In this document: one piece after another, positions 35,280 to 47,238 of the stretch
How positions within the stretch are numbered: position 1 is the stretch's first letter
Layout of the letters: every line of letters starts with the position of its first letter
Assembly: GCA_016808115.1 (NCBI GenBank)
Contig: JAEQBH010009476.1
Coordinates: 62,001-126,000, forward strand
Reading direction: 5' to 3'
Origin: Tetrastigma voinierianum
Lineage: Eukaryota > Streptophyta > Magnoliopsida > Vitales > Vitaceae
DNA: 64,000 bases
Position numbers and translations under genes: made by a program
Notes under the pieces: generated by a model
Databases searched by the model: none
Told to the model about the DNA's origin: nothing
The model's input: the letters and a program-made list of their open reading frames with translations, nothing else

Positions 35280-36170
35280 TAAATAAGACCAGGAAAACTT
35301 GAAATTGAATTTTTGCTAGGAAGGAATAAAATAGTAATTTGTAAATTCTTTCTAGATCTAGGATGACAAAAGCAGACTTCCTGGTTAGATGAAATCTCAT
35401 GAATCTGATCCTTGGAAATTTCGTTGAATTAGGAGAAGATTCAGTTTTCACGAATTTCAGGAAGACCTTCGGGCAATCGAGTGGACAGAAAGCGAGATTG
35501 CAGAAAAATCTTGAAAAATATCAAATATTTAAAAGAATGTCCATTTTAAGATAGATGTAGCGAGAATTGGGATGCAAAATAAATTATTTCGAGTTCGCAG
35601 GCAGAAGAAGTGGGACACATGGTATGACGTGAGCCACGATGTCCATACTTATAAATAACTGGAAACTCAACATGCAAAAGATCATTTTGGTCTAAGAACG
35701 ATGAGAAGAGAGAGAGAGAGGAAAGAAAAGCAAGCCTTTCTCGGCCCGATTTCTGAGGGTTTTGCGGTCACGAACTCGACAAGCAGGGAGTTAAAACACT
35801 CTATGAAGCCCAGGAAATTTATGTGTGGATCTTCAGAATCCAGCATTCGTCAAAGGTCTAAAGTTGAGTTTTCTGGAAATGAGGAAAAGAATTTTGTCAC
35901 AGAGTCACTCTAATTAGAGGTAAGGTTTTATCCTACTCAATTTAATTTAATCTGAGGCATGTGTGTGTCAAAGTGGAGAATGTTGTCCAGTTTTTTTCCT
36001 TCGCCCCCATGAATGTGTTTTGGAGATAACTTGGCCATCCCTCATTCGAATTAAGTGATTCTAATTTTTAGGTCAATTAGACTTATAAGAGAACATATCT
36101 CCTTGAAATAGGTCTATCCAAATACCGACCCTTTTGGACTCAGAAATTCTTACGTACCTCTTTAAATCCC
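35280..36170 (+). repeat. 3' LTR of element D, truncated after about 0.9 kb
   Basis: It starts taaataagaccagg and follows the 5' LTR from about 28410 to 29290, including TATA box, leader and the 'gaacatatctccttgaaatagg' section. Homology ends at about 36165, where minus-strand LTR sequence begins. Confidence 0.8.
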
Positions 36171-36591
36171 CGTCTCTCCATTCCGTTTTGACTTTCAAAT
36201 AAGGTAGGAATGATCACTATTTCCTATTTTGTCTTTTTCCTCATTAAACTTTCCTATAATGCCATCCATGTCCTCAAGTCTTGGACTTTGACACTTCACT
36301 ATCTACCATTCATCCATTTCCATCCTCTCTACTCATCGACATGTGTCACATGATACATATTACCTCAGGTGACTTTTATTCACATCACATATCATTGTAG
36401 CACAGATACTCGGTGCCTCGAAAAATATTAAATTCCATTGTCTCGAGTCGACGAAATTGACGTGGAAGCTAGATTTCCTTGAGACAATTCAACGAATTGG
36501 AAATCCGTTTTGTCATCCGAGATCTAGAAAAATTTCTTATTTTACGAAGTACAGTTTTGCCATTTTAAAATTGCAGATTTCTGGGTCTTAC
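36171..36591 (-). repeat. Minus-strand Tekay-type LTR fragment (U3)
   Basis: Reverse complement begins gtaagacccagaaatctgc and continues with ttctagatctcggatgac, matching the U3 starts at 35283-35370. Its far part diverges from element D, so it may belong to another subfamily. It abuts the truncated + LTR, making a head-to-head junction near 36170. Confidence 0.65.
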
Positions 36592-36600
36592 GGGGTTGAA

Positions 36601-38630
36601 TGTGACACCCTATCGGGGTCCTTTTACAACCCGTCAGCCTGAAACTGCCAAATATCATGTATGTGATATCACACTCTATTCTTAAATATCGAGACCCGAT
36701 CACGCATATTTAATTCAAATATTATACAAAAATATATGATAGATATTTAACCATGATCCATTTTCTGGAGTGCTTTTATACAACAAAAAGGTACATGTTT
36801 TGGTTATGCTCGAATATAATACAAGACAAAAACAAAACAAAACAAAGCCGCATCAGGCTCTCATCCCTCATGCATTCCCATATGCGGATTATACGCTTTT
36901 TGCACGGACCTATACTGAAAGGGGTCCCACGACCCAGGTGGTAAAGGCAATCGTAGTAAGCTTCTGAGGGCTACTCTTCATCTAAGTGCACATGCAATGA
37001 TCGCACAATAAACACACATCGAGTAAAACGTCTCATGAATGTCATATGTCATGCTTGATGTCATCATGCCCGGATCGAATCATTCCTGCAGACTCCCTCA
37101 CATGCATATTCTAAGTGTGGCCCCATCCACTTACGATATTACCAATGACCCATGTATGAGGGCTCCGCAGGGCTCCACGGTACCCGATACAGGTAATGGG
37201 CAACCAATCCAGAGTCAATCCTGACTTCTATCACACAACCAGAAGTCTATGTGATAAACATGATCGTGTGTCTTCTTTGGGCAACAGAACTTTTCGAATC
37301 ACACCACCGGTCTCTTACACCCATGTTATAGAACTTTTTTGATCACACCACAGGTCTCTTACACCCATGTTCCAAGCTTTTCACCTGAGGGGGTTAATGG
37401 TCCCCTTCTTGCTCCGCCCAACACACATTAATTATATTTATTTTTATGTTTTAAACCGTGAGACATCTATTGGATGTCGTCCAAAGTACGAGCTCACTAC
37501 CCATTCATCAACTTGATGATGAATGACCATATCCATACACACACATCCAATATGTTGATATCACATTGCATATGCAATGCCTAATGTCCTTTGTAAATTC
37601 ATGTTACATACATGATACACACCATGGAATATTCTAATCAATCGTACTTCATGTCAAGTACCATGCAACATATATCGCAAGCATATAAGTTCCACATACA
37701 TTTTCATGCAAATCTTTATAGATATCGTAGTATCATGTATGTTGGCATTCATTAATACGCTGTTCAAACAAGTAATGTCATATATCTTTCTTGAAGTAGC
37801 TAACTCATGGAATTCATACCCAATCGATAGCCTCTGACATGTTACCGTGTGGTCTGTGTCAAAGGCTTCGACTATTCATCAACACAACCCCGACCAACCT
37901 ACACTTGGTGCAGAAACATGGATTTTCAGCAGGGTTGTGGACACCCTTACTTCCACAGGGACATGGAAGAGAATCTTGACTTCCATTAGGTTCATAGAGG
38001 TCTAAGAACACCAACGAGGTTCGGACTAAGTGAAAGATATGGTGGATTAGAGTTAGGAACTTTGTAAACAAAATGAGTATTTGATTGTCCCACCTGCACA
38101 CTTGAACAAACGCAGGCTTAGAGGTTGGATATGGCGTTCACCTCCACAGGCATATGGATGGGTTCTTGACTCGATGGGCTTTCCATAGAGTCGAGGAGCA
38201 CCCACAAGCAGGTCGGACCAGAGAAGTTATGGCATTTTCATTCAAAATGAATTGGTTACTCTCGCCGCTAGAAACAGTCTGTGATACTGATTTCAGGGGT
38301 CTTAATCCATAATTTGATACTGGTTCTTTGTGCTCATTTGAATATACGGTTCTTGAGGTTCTCGGCTGGAATCACTGATAGGATCACGGGAAACTCAAGA
38401 TATGTCTAAACAACTTGGGACTACTCAATTTTCAAACATAACCGAGCGCTGAACATGGCTCCTGCTTTGAATGAATTTGTAGGTCCAAGGGGTCGGTATT
38501 GGATAAACCTATTTAAAGGAATGTGTTCTCTATGAGTGTATTTACTGCAAATTAGAATCACTTTCCGGTTGGATACTGGTGATGGCAGTTATGTGAAAAC
38601 AAAGTCATGGGTCTCATGACGAATAGGAAG
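36601..38630 (-). repeat. Minus-strand copy of the Tekay LTR, homologous to 29345-31316
   Basis: Reverse complement matches the 5' LTR of element D. The section 36790-36880 corresponds to 31045-31135, 37265-37325 to about 30595-30660, and 38450-38625 to 29345-29530. It ends (minus sense) gggtgtcaca at 36601. The U3 and leader (equivalent to 28391-29340) are absent at its other end, where + oriented sequence starts near 38630. Confidence 0.8.
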
Positions 38631-40000
38631 CGCAGAACTGCTCCCGAGAGAGAGGTGCCTTCTCTCTAAGATCACGACCTGGCGATCGGACCGTGGTTTC
38701 TTCAAGACCCGAAGGAAAGTTGCTCACACCACATGAGGACTACGTGGGCTTTGGTTTGAGTTTGACAAATCCGCCCGAGTAAAATTTTATCCTACTTGTT
38801 TACCCTTTTGTTTAAGTGTTTATGATGCTTGTGTTGGTTGAGGCCGTGGTGTAGTTTGATCGGTCCCCAAAACTTGGGACAACATGTGAAATTTTAGGAC
38901 CCATTTAGACAGTCAGGTGATTTTGAGGACTGTTTTGGGTGTTTATTGTCTGGTATAATAAATTTATGTGTTTTAGCTAGATAAGAGGCCGGAAATGGGC
39001 ATGGAATTCGGTTCCACCAAGAGGCAAGCGTTTGATGAAGTCATTTTGCCCACGAAACTGACCCATTGTTTTGTTTTTGGGGCTATTAAAAGCAGTTCAG
39101 TCCAACTGAATTGGACCCAGCACGTCATGTGTGGTGTGTATGAGATTGGTTGAAATAGATAAACCCAGGATTATGTCAGGTGAGTTAATGCATAAGCTTG
39201 AGGTGTTAACATGATGACACAATTATATGGAATATAATTGTGTGTATAGGCTATGGAATATAATTGTGGGTATAGGTCATTGGAAATGGGATTGTGTTTA
39301 GATCAAGTGAGCTAATTTGGGTGATGGTTGATATTGTTGAATTACATGTGGTGTAATTGTAAATTTGAGAATATATGCATAATTGATATAATTTATATAA
39401 ATTCAGCCATTGAAATGACATAATGCATTTTTCATGCACTAGTAACCTAGAAATTGGTGTGGAGTCTGTGACCTGGTCTGAAACAGTAGTTGCGAAGATT
39501 TACCATGATGATTTGGAGAATTGGGTTGGTGATGGTCAACGGATCATTTGGATAAAGATATATTGTTTCGGAAAGTTCCCCAACCAATTGTTTTGAAAAT
39601 GGTATTTTTCTCATACATGGCTTGGCGAGTGTGGGGAGGTCGATGAGGACTGGGCATGGGAATGGGCATGTAAATATTCAAGTAGGATCACATGTTGCAC
39701 TTAGTGTGTGTTTAAATTGGATCATTATATGCACTTGGTGGGAAGTAACCCATTTAGGGTAATTCCACCTGCGGGCAATAGCTCACCTGCATCGGGGAAC
39801 ATTATTTGGTGCGAGGAGCGTTCGAGCGGCTCATCTTAGAGGCCGATTTGAAGCCAGGGTTGTGCTTTGATGTTTTTGGGATAATATGTATTAGAATTTT
39901 ATAATTTTAATATGTATTGGTATTAAGAGTAATGTATAACTCTTGAACCATATGAGATAGTTGGTTGGATATCTTTGATGAGTATTGGTGTATGGGTCAA
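38630..40000 (+). repeat. Tekay-like LTR 3' portion on the + strand, diverged
   Basis: A stretch near 38780 (aaattttatcctactt) resembles the leader at 35925 of element D. The segment 39750-39800 (ggtaattccacctgcgggcaatagctcacctgcatcgg) has the look of a chromovirus LTR R/U5 region. No coding sequence is present, and the right boundary is unclear. Confidence 0.4.
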
Positions 40001-42079
40001 AGTAGGCCCATTTTCACTTTCGGGTATGAATCTTGCGATCTGAGGCAACACTATAGATTTTTCGCGGGTGTGGGTTGTCAGCGGACGCAGTTTAAAGATT
40101 ATACAACTATATCATTTCATAACAGTCTTGCCCCCGCCTTTCTTTGAGAGATATAAATGATAGTCAATGATTAGGATCCATGTGGTATGTTTTGACTATA
40201 CTAAATTGATATCTTACGTTGTTTTGATAAAGTTTATTATTTTGTAATGCATTTATTGGGTCTTTTGATTGTTGATCAATTAGTTTTGGAATCAATAAAT
40301 ACTCTTAATTTTACAAAATAATTTAACAATGGCAACATCTTTTTAGATGTTTAAAGTACTATCATAGCCATATAAAATATTTTGACGAGTTTTGGGAAGT
40401 CTTAGGAGATTGGGTTGCACAAGAGATTTATAGGGTTGTAATGACTTTTGAAAAGTTCACAAATGCTTGCAAAATATTTAGAGGATTGCAATCTTAATCA
40501 AACATTTGTCCAATTTTGTATGAGCTTATAAAAAATTTTTGCAACTTCCTATAAAATTTGACAAAGGTTTGAGAAATTTGCAAAATCTCTTCTCGACATT
40601 TCTCTTGATTTTACATTCTTTGCTACTAAGTATGAAGCTGGACTTGTTTATACATACAGTGCTTCTGACGAGATGAAAATGTAGTTTGTGTGATATATCA
40701 TGTATGATAGGTTTTGAAAGCAAATCCATTTTAAAAGTCGGATTGATAAAAATATTGGAAGAATATCAAGATTATGATGATATAAATGATTATGCATTAA
40801 ATCGTGGATGAATTGAGATTGAAGTACATGCACGTGAAAACAAAAAATTGAGAAAATCGTCAAAAAAAATCGACAATATATCATTGATTTCACCGATATA
40901 TCAACAATAAATCGATGGCATATGATCGATTTTTTTGTTTTTTGTTTTTAAAAAAAAAATGTCCCTCACGTTCAGAAAAAAAAAACATAAAAGAAAAGAA
41001 GAAATGAGAGAGAAGATGGAGAGGAAGCGGAAAAAATGAGAGGAAAGAAAGAAAAAAGAAAGAGAAGTCGTCAACGACTAAGGAGGAAGCAGAAAAAAGA
41101 AAAAAAGAATACGAGAGATGAGAAGTACATGGAAGTTTAATAAAAATCAATGGTGAGAATAGCGTTTATGAAAAATATATAGTTGGGTAAATCTTCTAAA
41201 AATGAAGATAATGGGCTGAAAAAAAAGCCCTAAGAGGGCCCAAATAATATTAAAAAAAAATTAAGTTTTTTATCTTTTGTTATTCCAATTTATCCATTCG
41301 GTGGTGTTGTTTAGAAACAAATTGAGAAAGTCATAATTTTCCTTAATATTATAAAAAAAATTTAATTTTTATTTGATAATTTAAAATATGGGAGTACAAT
41401 AAAAAAAAGTTATTATTTAATCTTAACTGCATTGTTTTAATTTTGTTTATATAGGTTATCGTTTTGATTTAACTAAATAATATTACTTTAACAATAAATT
41501 ATTTTTAGTCAAAATAAAAAATTAAATCTTTTTTATTTAGCAAAAAAACACCGATTTAAGTAGACCTAAAAATAAAAATAAAAATAGAAACTGAAATTTT
41601 TATTTAAAGACTATTGCAACGTACCATCTATACAAATTAGTGTAAATATTATCTTTAATAAATGTATTTTTGGTTATTTATATCATTTTTACACTTTTTC
41701 AAAATATATTTGTTAATTTCTTTTTTACCGATATTTATGAAAAAATATCCATCAATATTTTATGGATATTTAAGATATTAGTAAATAAAATAACGAAATA
41801 TATAAGTATTTATCGATATTTTGATCATGGCATTAAGCCGTGTTTGGATGAAACTTTGATGTAAGACTCCTAACAACAACTAGTTTTGAAAGTGTTAAAT
41901 TCTTTGTTTTTTTTAAATGTTTTTCATCCTTCTCAGTTGTATACACTTCTAATCTTCCTTATGGACCATTTTGTTATACCAAAACATCATAAATTAAACA
42001 CTTGAAAAAATCGCAATTTATTAGTCTTTGTTTGTTTTGGTTACAAGTTGTTGAATTGATCTTTGAATTGATCTTTTCA
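40001..42079. other. AT-rich intergenic DNA with a purine tract; no gene seen
   Basis: 40965-41120 is almost entirely A and G on the + strand, which makes chance open frames on the minus strand (40890-41150). 40860-40935 and 41730-41830 are rich in short atcgat/gatat motifs and could be ends of a small non-autonomous transposon, but I could not align inverted repeats. Remaining sequence is unremarkable. Confidence 0.5.
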
Positions 42080-42298
42080 AAGATAATTACTTAAAATATC
42101 TTGAGAGGTGGCTCAATAGGTGTAAAGTATTAGAGGTAGGGTTATCTATGTCCTTAGTTTAAATTTTGAATCTGGCTAAAGGTTACATGCCTTCACATTA
42201 ACTTAAACTTCAAGGTCTTATGGGATTAATCGAGGTGTACACCCAAACTAGTTAAAACATTCACAATTGTAAAAAAAAAAAAAAAAAAGATAATTACT
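42080..42298 (+). mobile_element. tRNA-derived SINE with poly(A) tail and target-site duplications
   Basis: The same 12 bases, aagataattact, occur at 42080-42091 and 42287-42298 as a target-site duplication. Between them lie a pol III A-box-like tggctcaatagg (42109-42120), a B-box-like ttttgaatctgg near 42165, and a tail of about 18 A residues (42271-42288). This is the structure of a plant SINE about 195 bp long, mobilised by LINE reverse transcriptase. It encodes no protein, and the tRNA-like head is not a functional tRNA gene. Confidence 0.85.
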
Positions 42299-43235
42299 GA
42301 AAAGATGATAAAATCACACCAAAACACCTTCAAAGCACTCCTTTTGAGCAATAATCAATTGGTTAGAGTTTAATATGGTTAACTTTTTGAAAGGTGGTAA
42401 TATTGAGACCACACATTAACTCATATTAGTATATTAATGAGAAAATAGTTTATTTGTTTTGATGATACTTAGCCTGCTTTCTCCTATATGAAAGCATCAC
42501 CTTCATGGAAAGATATACGTCATTAAAGATATCAAACCAACATGGAGTTTTAAAATGTAATATGTATAATTTTTATTTAATTTATACTTTTTCACAACCT
42601 ATTTCTTTTATATTTTTTGTCATGCATGAATTCTATTTTATATTTTATATATATATACACACACACATTAGGGGTGTGCATGATTCAATTAAATAAATAA
42701 ATGCGCAAATAAAAACCGATTATCTAGGATTTTGTTTGTTATTTATATAAATAAAAAACCTAACCATTAATATAGCTAATCAAATCTTCAATTAACCATT
42801 TGTTTAGTTAACCATATATTGGTTTTTTTATTGACCATAATTAAAAAATTAATTTACAATTTTATAATCATATATTAAAATTAAAATTATAATACTTATT
42901 ATAAATATAATAAAAAATGCAAAGAAAAAAAATACAATATATTCATTTGTCTCAAACACTTATTACATTATAATATATATATTTATAATACATCCACAGT
43001 AATATATGAAATGCATGAGATTAAGATAATTTAATCACAACAGTTTTCAATCAACACATGTTTAACAACTTCAATAAAAAAACTGAAACTAATCCAAAGT
43101 AATTACAACCTACATGTTTTGGTTTGGAGGAAAATGGTAAAAGCTTAATTTGGAGGAAAAAAAAAAAAAGAAAGTAAAAGCAACAAATATAAGTGAGAAT
43201 GTCAACATTCTTACAAGTTAGGAAACCTAATATTT

Positions 43236-43244
43236 TATATATAT

Positions 43245-43304
<60 letters not shown>
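43236..43304. repeat. (TA)n microsatellite
   Basis: About 30 TA units with one interruption near 43247. The length is likely to vary between individuals and to be unreliable in assembly. Confidence 0.95.
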
Positions 43305-43313
<9 letters not shown>

Positions 43314-43698
43314 TGGTTGATTCTTGAAACCATTGCTTTGTATTATGTAAATCAAAACCTAAATCGAAACCGAGATTTGTGTAAAATGAAAACCATAATT
43401 GAATCACTCGGTTCGTTTAACCTATTTTTCAGTTTAGTTTTGGTTTGGTTTTTCAATGGCGGTTCATTTCTTAGGTTTTACCGCACAATATGTATATATC
43501 TTTATATAAGAAGTGGAGGGAGCTTGTTGGGTTTGATTTTTTTTATAAATTTACAAATATTTTATTTATTTATAATTTTATGTGTTTGGTACTACTCTTT
43601 CCTTAATGATGTTATCCATGTAATTTTTTTTTACCCTTTATCTACTTAGCTTTTGCTTCTTACTATATACTATATATATATCTCTTATATATATACTC

Positions 43699-43702
<4 letters not shown>

Positions 43703-43739
<37 letters not shown>
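43703..43739. repeat. (TA)n microsatellite
   Basis: About 18 TA units; related short runs lie just upstream at 43664-43690. Confidence 0.95.
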
Positions 43740-43741
<2 letters not shown>

Positions 43742-44149
43742 TAACCACAACTATCGTTCATTTGCATATAACGTATTATGTTCTTATAAGCATTTTAACT
43801 TGAAAACTTCGAACTCCCCAATTGACTCCTTTACCATTTGAGTCAGGTCTTGAGGGTTACATCTTACTATTAATATTTTATTTCTTACGGTACTTAAAAG
43901 AATGATGGGATCACTTTCTCTACATCAACCTATTGTCTCTCCACTTTCTTTCTGTATTCTTTAGCCCATTTTCCTTAGTAAGGTGATTTTTTTTCATTTT
44001 GGCACGAAACTTGGGGCCAATGCGTGACATTTTAAAAAGGAGGCTTGGCGAAATAACAAAATAAAGACTAGCATATATAATTAAAGTTCAAGTGTATGTA
44101 ATAAAAAAAAATTACTTCTAAATGGTAGTTTTTATTAGACATAACAAAT

Positions 44150-44631
44150 AACATATCTTTTAGAATCTAAATAAAATTGTTGAGTCATTCAATTTTTCTT
44201 GTGACATAGACGACCTCAAAACAGTTTCAATAATTTAACTGGCTCTTTCCATGGATACTACGATCAGACATACGTTAATAGAGTTCGATGTAAGCAATTG
44301 AAGCATTTGGATATGAATTTATGAAACGACAGGCTGAGAGCTTTGGTGACATTGGCACCACGTTGGAAAGATCTATCTACCAATACTTTAGTTTAAAGAT
44401 CATTTGCATCAACATCGACAGGTGTTATGAGAGAGAAGAGTGATGCTTAAATTTAGAAACGAGATTATCTTAAATCATTGTTATCCAACGACTTCAACTT
44501 TTTTGAATCAAATAAGAATCCAAAAATACTTTCAAATATCTTTAATTGCTCAAATCTATCTTTCAAGGAAGCAATTGTCATTACTACAACAACCAATAAA
44601 TAATTAACTCTAAAGGACTCTTTAGTTGATT
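44150..44631 (-). pseudogene. hAT transposase (DUF4371 / ZMYM1-like), C-terminal part with dimerisation domain
   Basis: From 44629 downwards the minus strand reads DKSTKESFRVNYLLVVVVMT, IASLKDRFEQLKIFESIFGF and LFDSKKLKSLDNNDLR, a familiar segment of the plant 'zinc finger MYM-type protein 1-like' hAT transposases. Further down (about 44300-44190), decayed text such as LHRTLLTYV, SYPWKEPVKLLKLF and RLCHKK corresponds to the hAT dimerisation domain (RTLLTxPVTVASAERSFSKLKL). It continues the N-terminal part at 47239-48860, from which a solo LTR separates it. Stops and frameshifts are frequent. Confidence 0.82.
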
Positions 44632-47238
44632 TGTCACGCCCCGAAACCCACTCTAGGGGCATGACATCAGTCGCACCCTCAAGCCTTATTTGAAGGTTTA
44701 AAGTGTAGGAAACAAAATAACCTTCCTTTATATATGGATTTTGTCCAGTACCAAATACACATTAGGAGTAAAATGTGCAACTTCTAAATTCATCCATTCT
44801 CCAAATTCAAAATTTCTATGCCGTAAAAATTACTTCTACAAATATAAATCTCGATTATGCATGTCATATAAAGGCATTTCGGAATATATGATATTTGGGA
44901 TGCCAAGATCGACTTTATGTATTAATATAAAAGCAGATATTTATCATCCAGTGACTTTCTCAATTAACTTTCAAAACCCAACATTTCACATAAACATAAA
45001 CTTATTAGTTCAACATGATCCGACATAAGTTCTAATCAAATCTAATGATGTGAATCCTAACTTTATACCATCACTCTGGAAACTAAAAGTACTGAAAATA
45101 TTTCATGAATGGGAGTGAGCTTAAAGCTCAAATAAGAAATACTAATACATTTTCATGGATCAAAAAGTTTTTCAATCATATAACAAATAGGAGATGTTTT
45201 CATCAAAACTTTTTGATTTCAAAAAATATGTTGGAACGTCATAAAATATGCTTCAAAACATTCTCACATCATTTCAAATCAGTTTCATATCAAATATGAT
45301 CCAGAAACAATTTCATATCAAATTCGATTCAAAAAACGGCACCGTATCAATCCATCCAAATCATTTCGAATATATTTTTACTACGGTCATCATAAATATC
45401 AAATGATGCAGTTATGTGGGACTTTCAAATGGGTATTTGGCATAAATTATTTCACTTACAAAATTAAGACCAAACAAGCAGCTAAAATCTTGTGCATATG
45501 AAACCTAGAGGTTGGGGTTCAAATCAAATTACATTCCCTACCAAGAAAGTATAAAGGCATTATTATATCCCGGTGGCAAATTTAAATAGTGTCAACTATT
45601 ATTAAAGTTGGCAGTAGAAACCTTAACAGTCAAATATTTCATTCAAAATTTCAAATTACAAAACATCATATCTCCACATTTTCTTTCGTAAACAAAACAA
45701 ATCTCAAAAGTACAATCATACAAAATTACTTTCTTGATCCATGGATAATCAAATAAATAAAACAAGTAAAAATTTTCATAAACCAAGATTATATATAATT
45801 CAGTTAAAACAATTTTAAAACATGAATGAAGTAAAAGCAATGATTTTCTTTTTTTAAATGCGCATTAATATCCTTGCGCAGATCTTTCAAGGCTTTGAAA
45901 TATTAATCGAAGAATTTATAAAATAATGAGGAAGAGCTATATCATTGCTTGTTCTTAAAACTTTCCTAATTTGATATTCTTAGCATGATGTGTGCATTCC
46001 TCAAACATATTCACAACTGTTCAAATGATAACTATTGCTGAATTAGGTAGCTTACAAATTTTATAAACTCTTCCTTTCGGATCTTATTATAATAATTTAT
46101 TTATTTTTATGCTCTTAATCGAACTAAATCTTTACTAGAAAGAAATAATATTAATACTATTTTACAAATTATATTATTACATAATATCACATACCTTTTA
46201 TAACAATTATCATCTTTTGACAACAGAGTATTAACGGATCTTATTCACATATTCTTAAATAATTATTAATCGTATTCACTTATCTAATAAAATCTCAATC
46301 CTTAATAAAATATTTACTGCTAAAATACATATATCTTTAAATACTTATCAATCGTAATATTTATACAAATTTTAGCCTTTCTTTCAAAATTACTCAAATA
46401 TTTATTTTTCTTTTCTAAAATAAATCTTGAATATGCTATTATTCCTTTTTTTCAAGCATCCGTCATGGTCCAGATTTCATAGATTTATCACTAAGTTTTG
46501 AGACTTATTTCATAACAACTTTTGGTTTTGATTCACTTTTGTCTTTTCATATACCAATCAAAATCAAGCAAATATCATTTTGACTTTCAACCACCTACTT
46601 GCCATATACTGTATCTCTACAATTCACTTATGTTTTTTTTTCATTCTGTCTGAGGAATTGATGCGACACCACCAATTTCTTTTTTAAATTTTTTTAAGAA
46701 GCGAGTGAAATCTAAATCGACTTCTTGAGGATTTCATCTAAACTGAAAGAGAATTAAAGTCTATATCCATGAAATCTAGAAAAATAAAATAAGGAAGATC
46801 TTACCTAGAGAAATTTGTTCTTGAGCCACATGTCAGATAGTCGTCCTCTGGAATTTTACCGACGGAGAAATTCAAGATGAGCAGGAAAGTTTTCTTATCT
46901 TACTCAATTTATACGGGGTATCTATTAGGAAAATTACCTTTTACCCCTCTTTCATTAAAGTAATTAGTATTATAATTGAATTACCATTATTATTTTCATA
47001 ACGTCCTTTCATTAAAATGGTAATTAATTAATAATTGAATTACCATTATTATTTTCATAATCTAATTATGAATTAGCCATTATTTAAATGCGATCATTCG
47101 ATTATCGATTATTATTTTATAACGTGCTGCCTATAAAAATTCACATCATTATTATTTTCATTAACCTTTTATACAAATTCCTGTCATTATTATTTTCCCT
47201 AACTTATACCTATACAAATTCCTGGGTGTTACATGATT
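44627..47238 (-). mobile_element. Solo LTR with perfect TGATT target-site duplication, inserted in the hAT transposase
   Basis: The insert runs 44632-47233 (2602 bp) with termini TGTCACGCCC ... GGGTGTTACA, an imperfect terminal inverted repeat with TG...CA ends. TGATT occurs immediately on both sides (44627-44631 and 47234-47238). No gag or pol lies inside, so this is what unequal recombination between two LTRs leaves. Read on the minus strand it starts TGTAACACCCAGGAATTT, close to the Tekay LTR start. It has a TATA-like gtataaatt near 46906-46914, so the minus orientation is favoured. hAT coding resumes at both edges. Confidence 0.92.
46949..47062 (-). repeat. 57-bp tandem duplication in U3 of the solo LTR
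   Basis: ctttcattaaa followed by aattgaattaccattattat occurs at 46949-47005 and again at 47006-47062. It lies between the LTR start (minus sense) and the TATA-like box, where enhancer-type tandem repeats are common in LTRs. Confidence 0.8.

Larger units (their letters stand above)
28391..36170 (+). mobile_element. Tekay-type Ty3/gypsy chromovirus (element D), internally deleted and 3'-truncated
   Basis: A long 5' LTR (28391-about 31316), an initiator-tRNA-Met-like primer site, decayed gag, protease, a truncated RT, RNase H, integrase with a chromodomain-like tail, a polypurine tract (35265-35279) and the first about 0.9 kb of a 3' LTR occur in order on the + strand. Motif spelling (DISNYDVILGIDWLTAHR, MELAAIVFTLKIWLHYLYG) matches Tekay/Del elements. 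The missing RT core and broken ORFs make it non-autonomous. Confidence 0.85.
42299..43985. other. AT-rich intergenic DNA with TA microsatellites; no gene seen
   Basis: (TA)n runs occupy about 43236-43304 and 43703-43739, with a short one at 42644-42656. Open frames across them (43317-43649, 43653-43841) are dominated by the repeats and low-complexity Ile/Tyr/Phe codons. No conserved domain is visible. Confidence 0.6.

Noticed and set aside
40890..41150. Minus-strand frame with Phe/Ser/Leu-rich, membrane-like protein
   Set aside because: Produced by a purine-rich low-complexity tract; codons are TTT/TTC/TCT repeats, not a real membrane protein.
42109..42175. tRNA-like A and B boxes
   Set aside because: They belong to a SINE head with poly(A) tail and target-site duplications; no cloverleaf or CCA-compatible acceptor is seen.
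43653..43841. Open frame across a TA microsatellite
   Set aside because: Ile-Tyr repeat translated from (TA)n; no start context or conservation.
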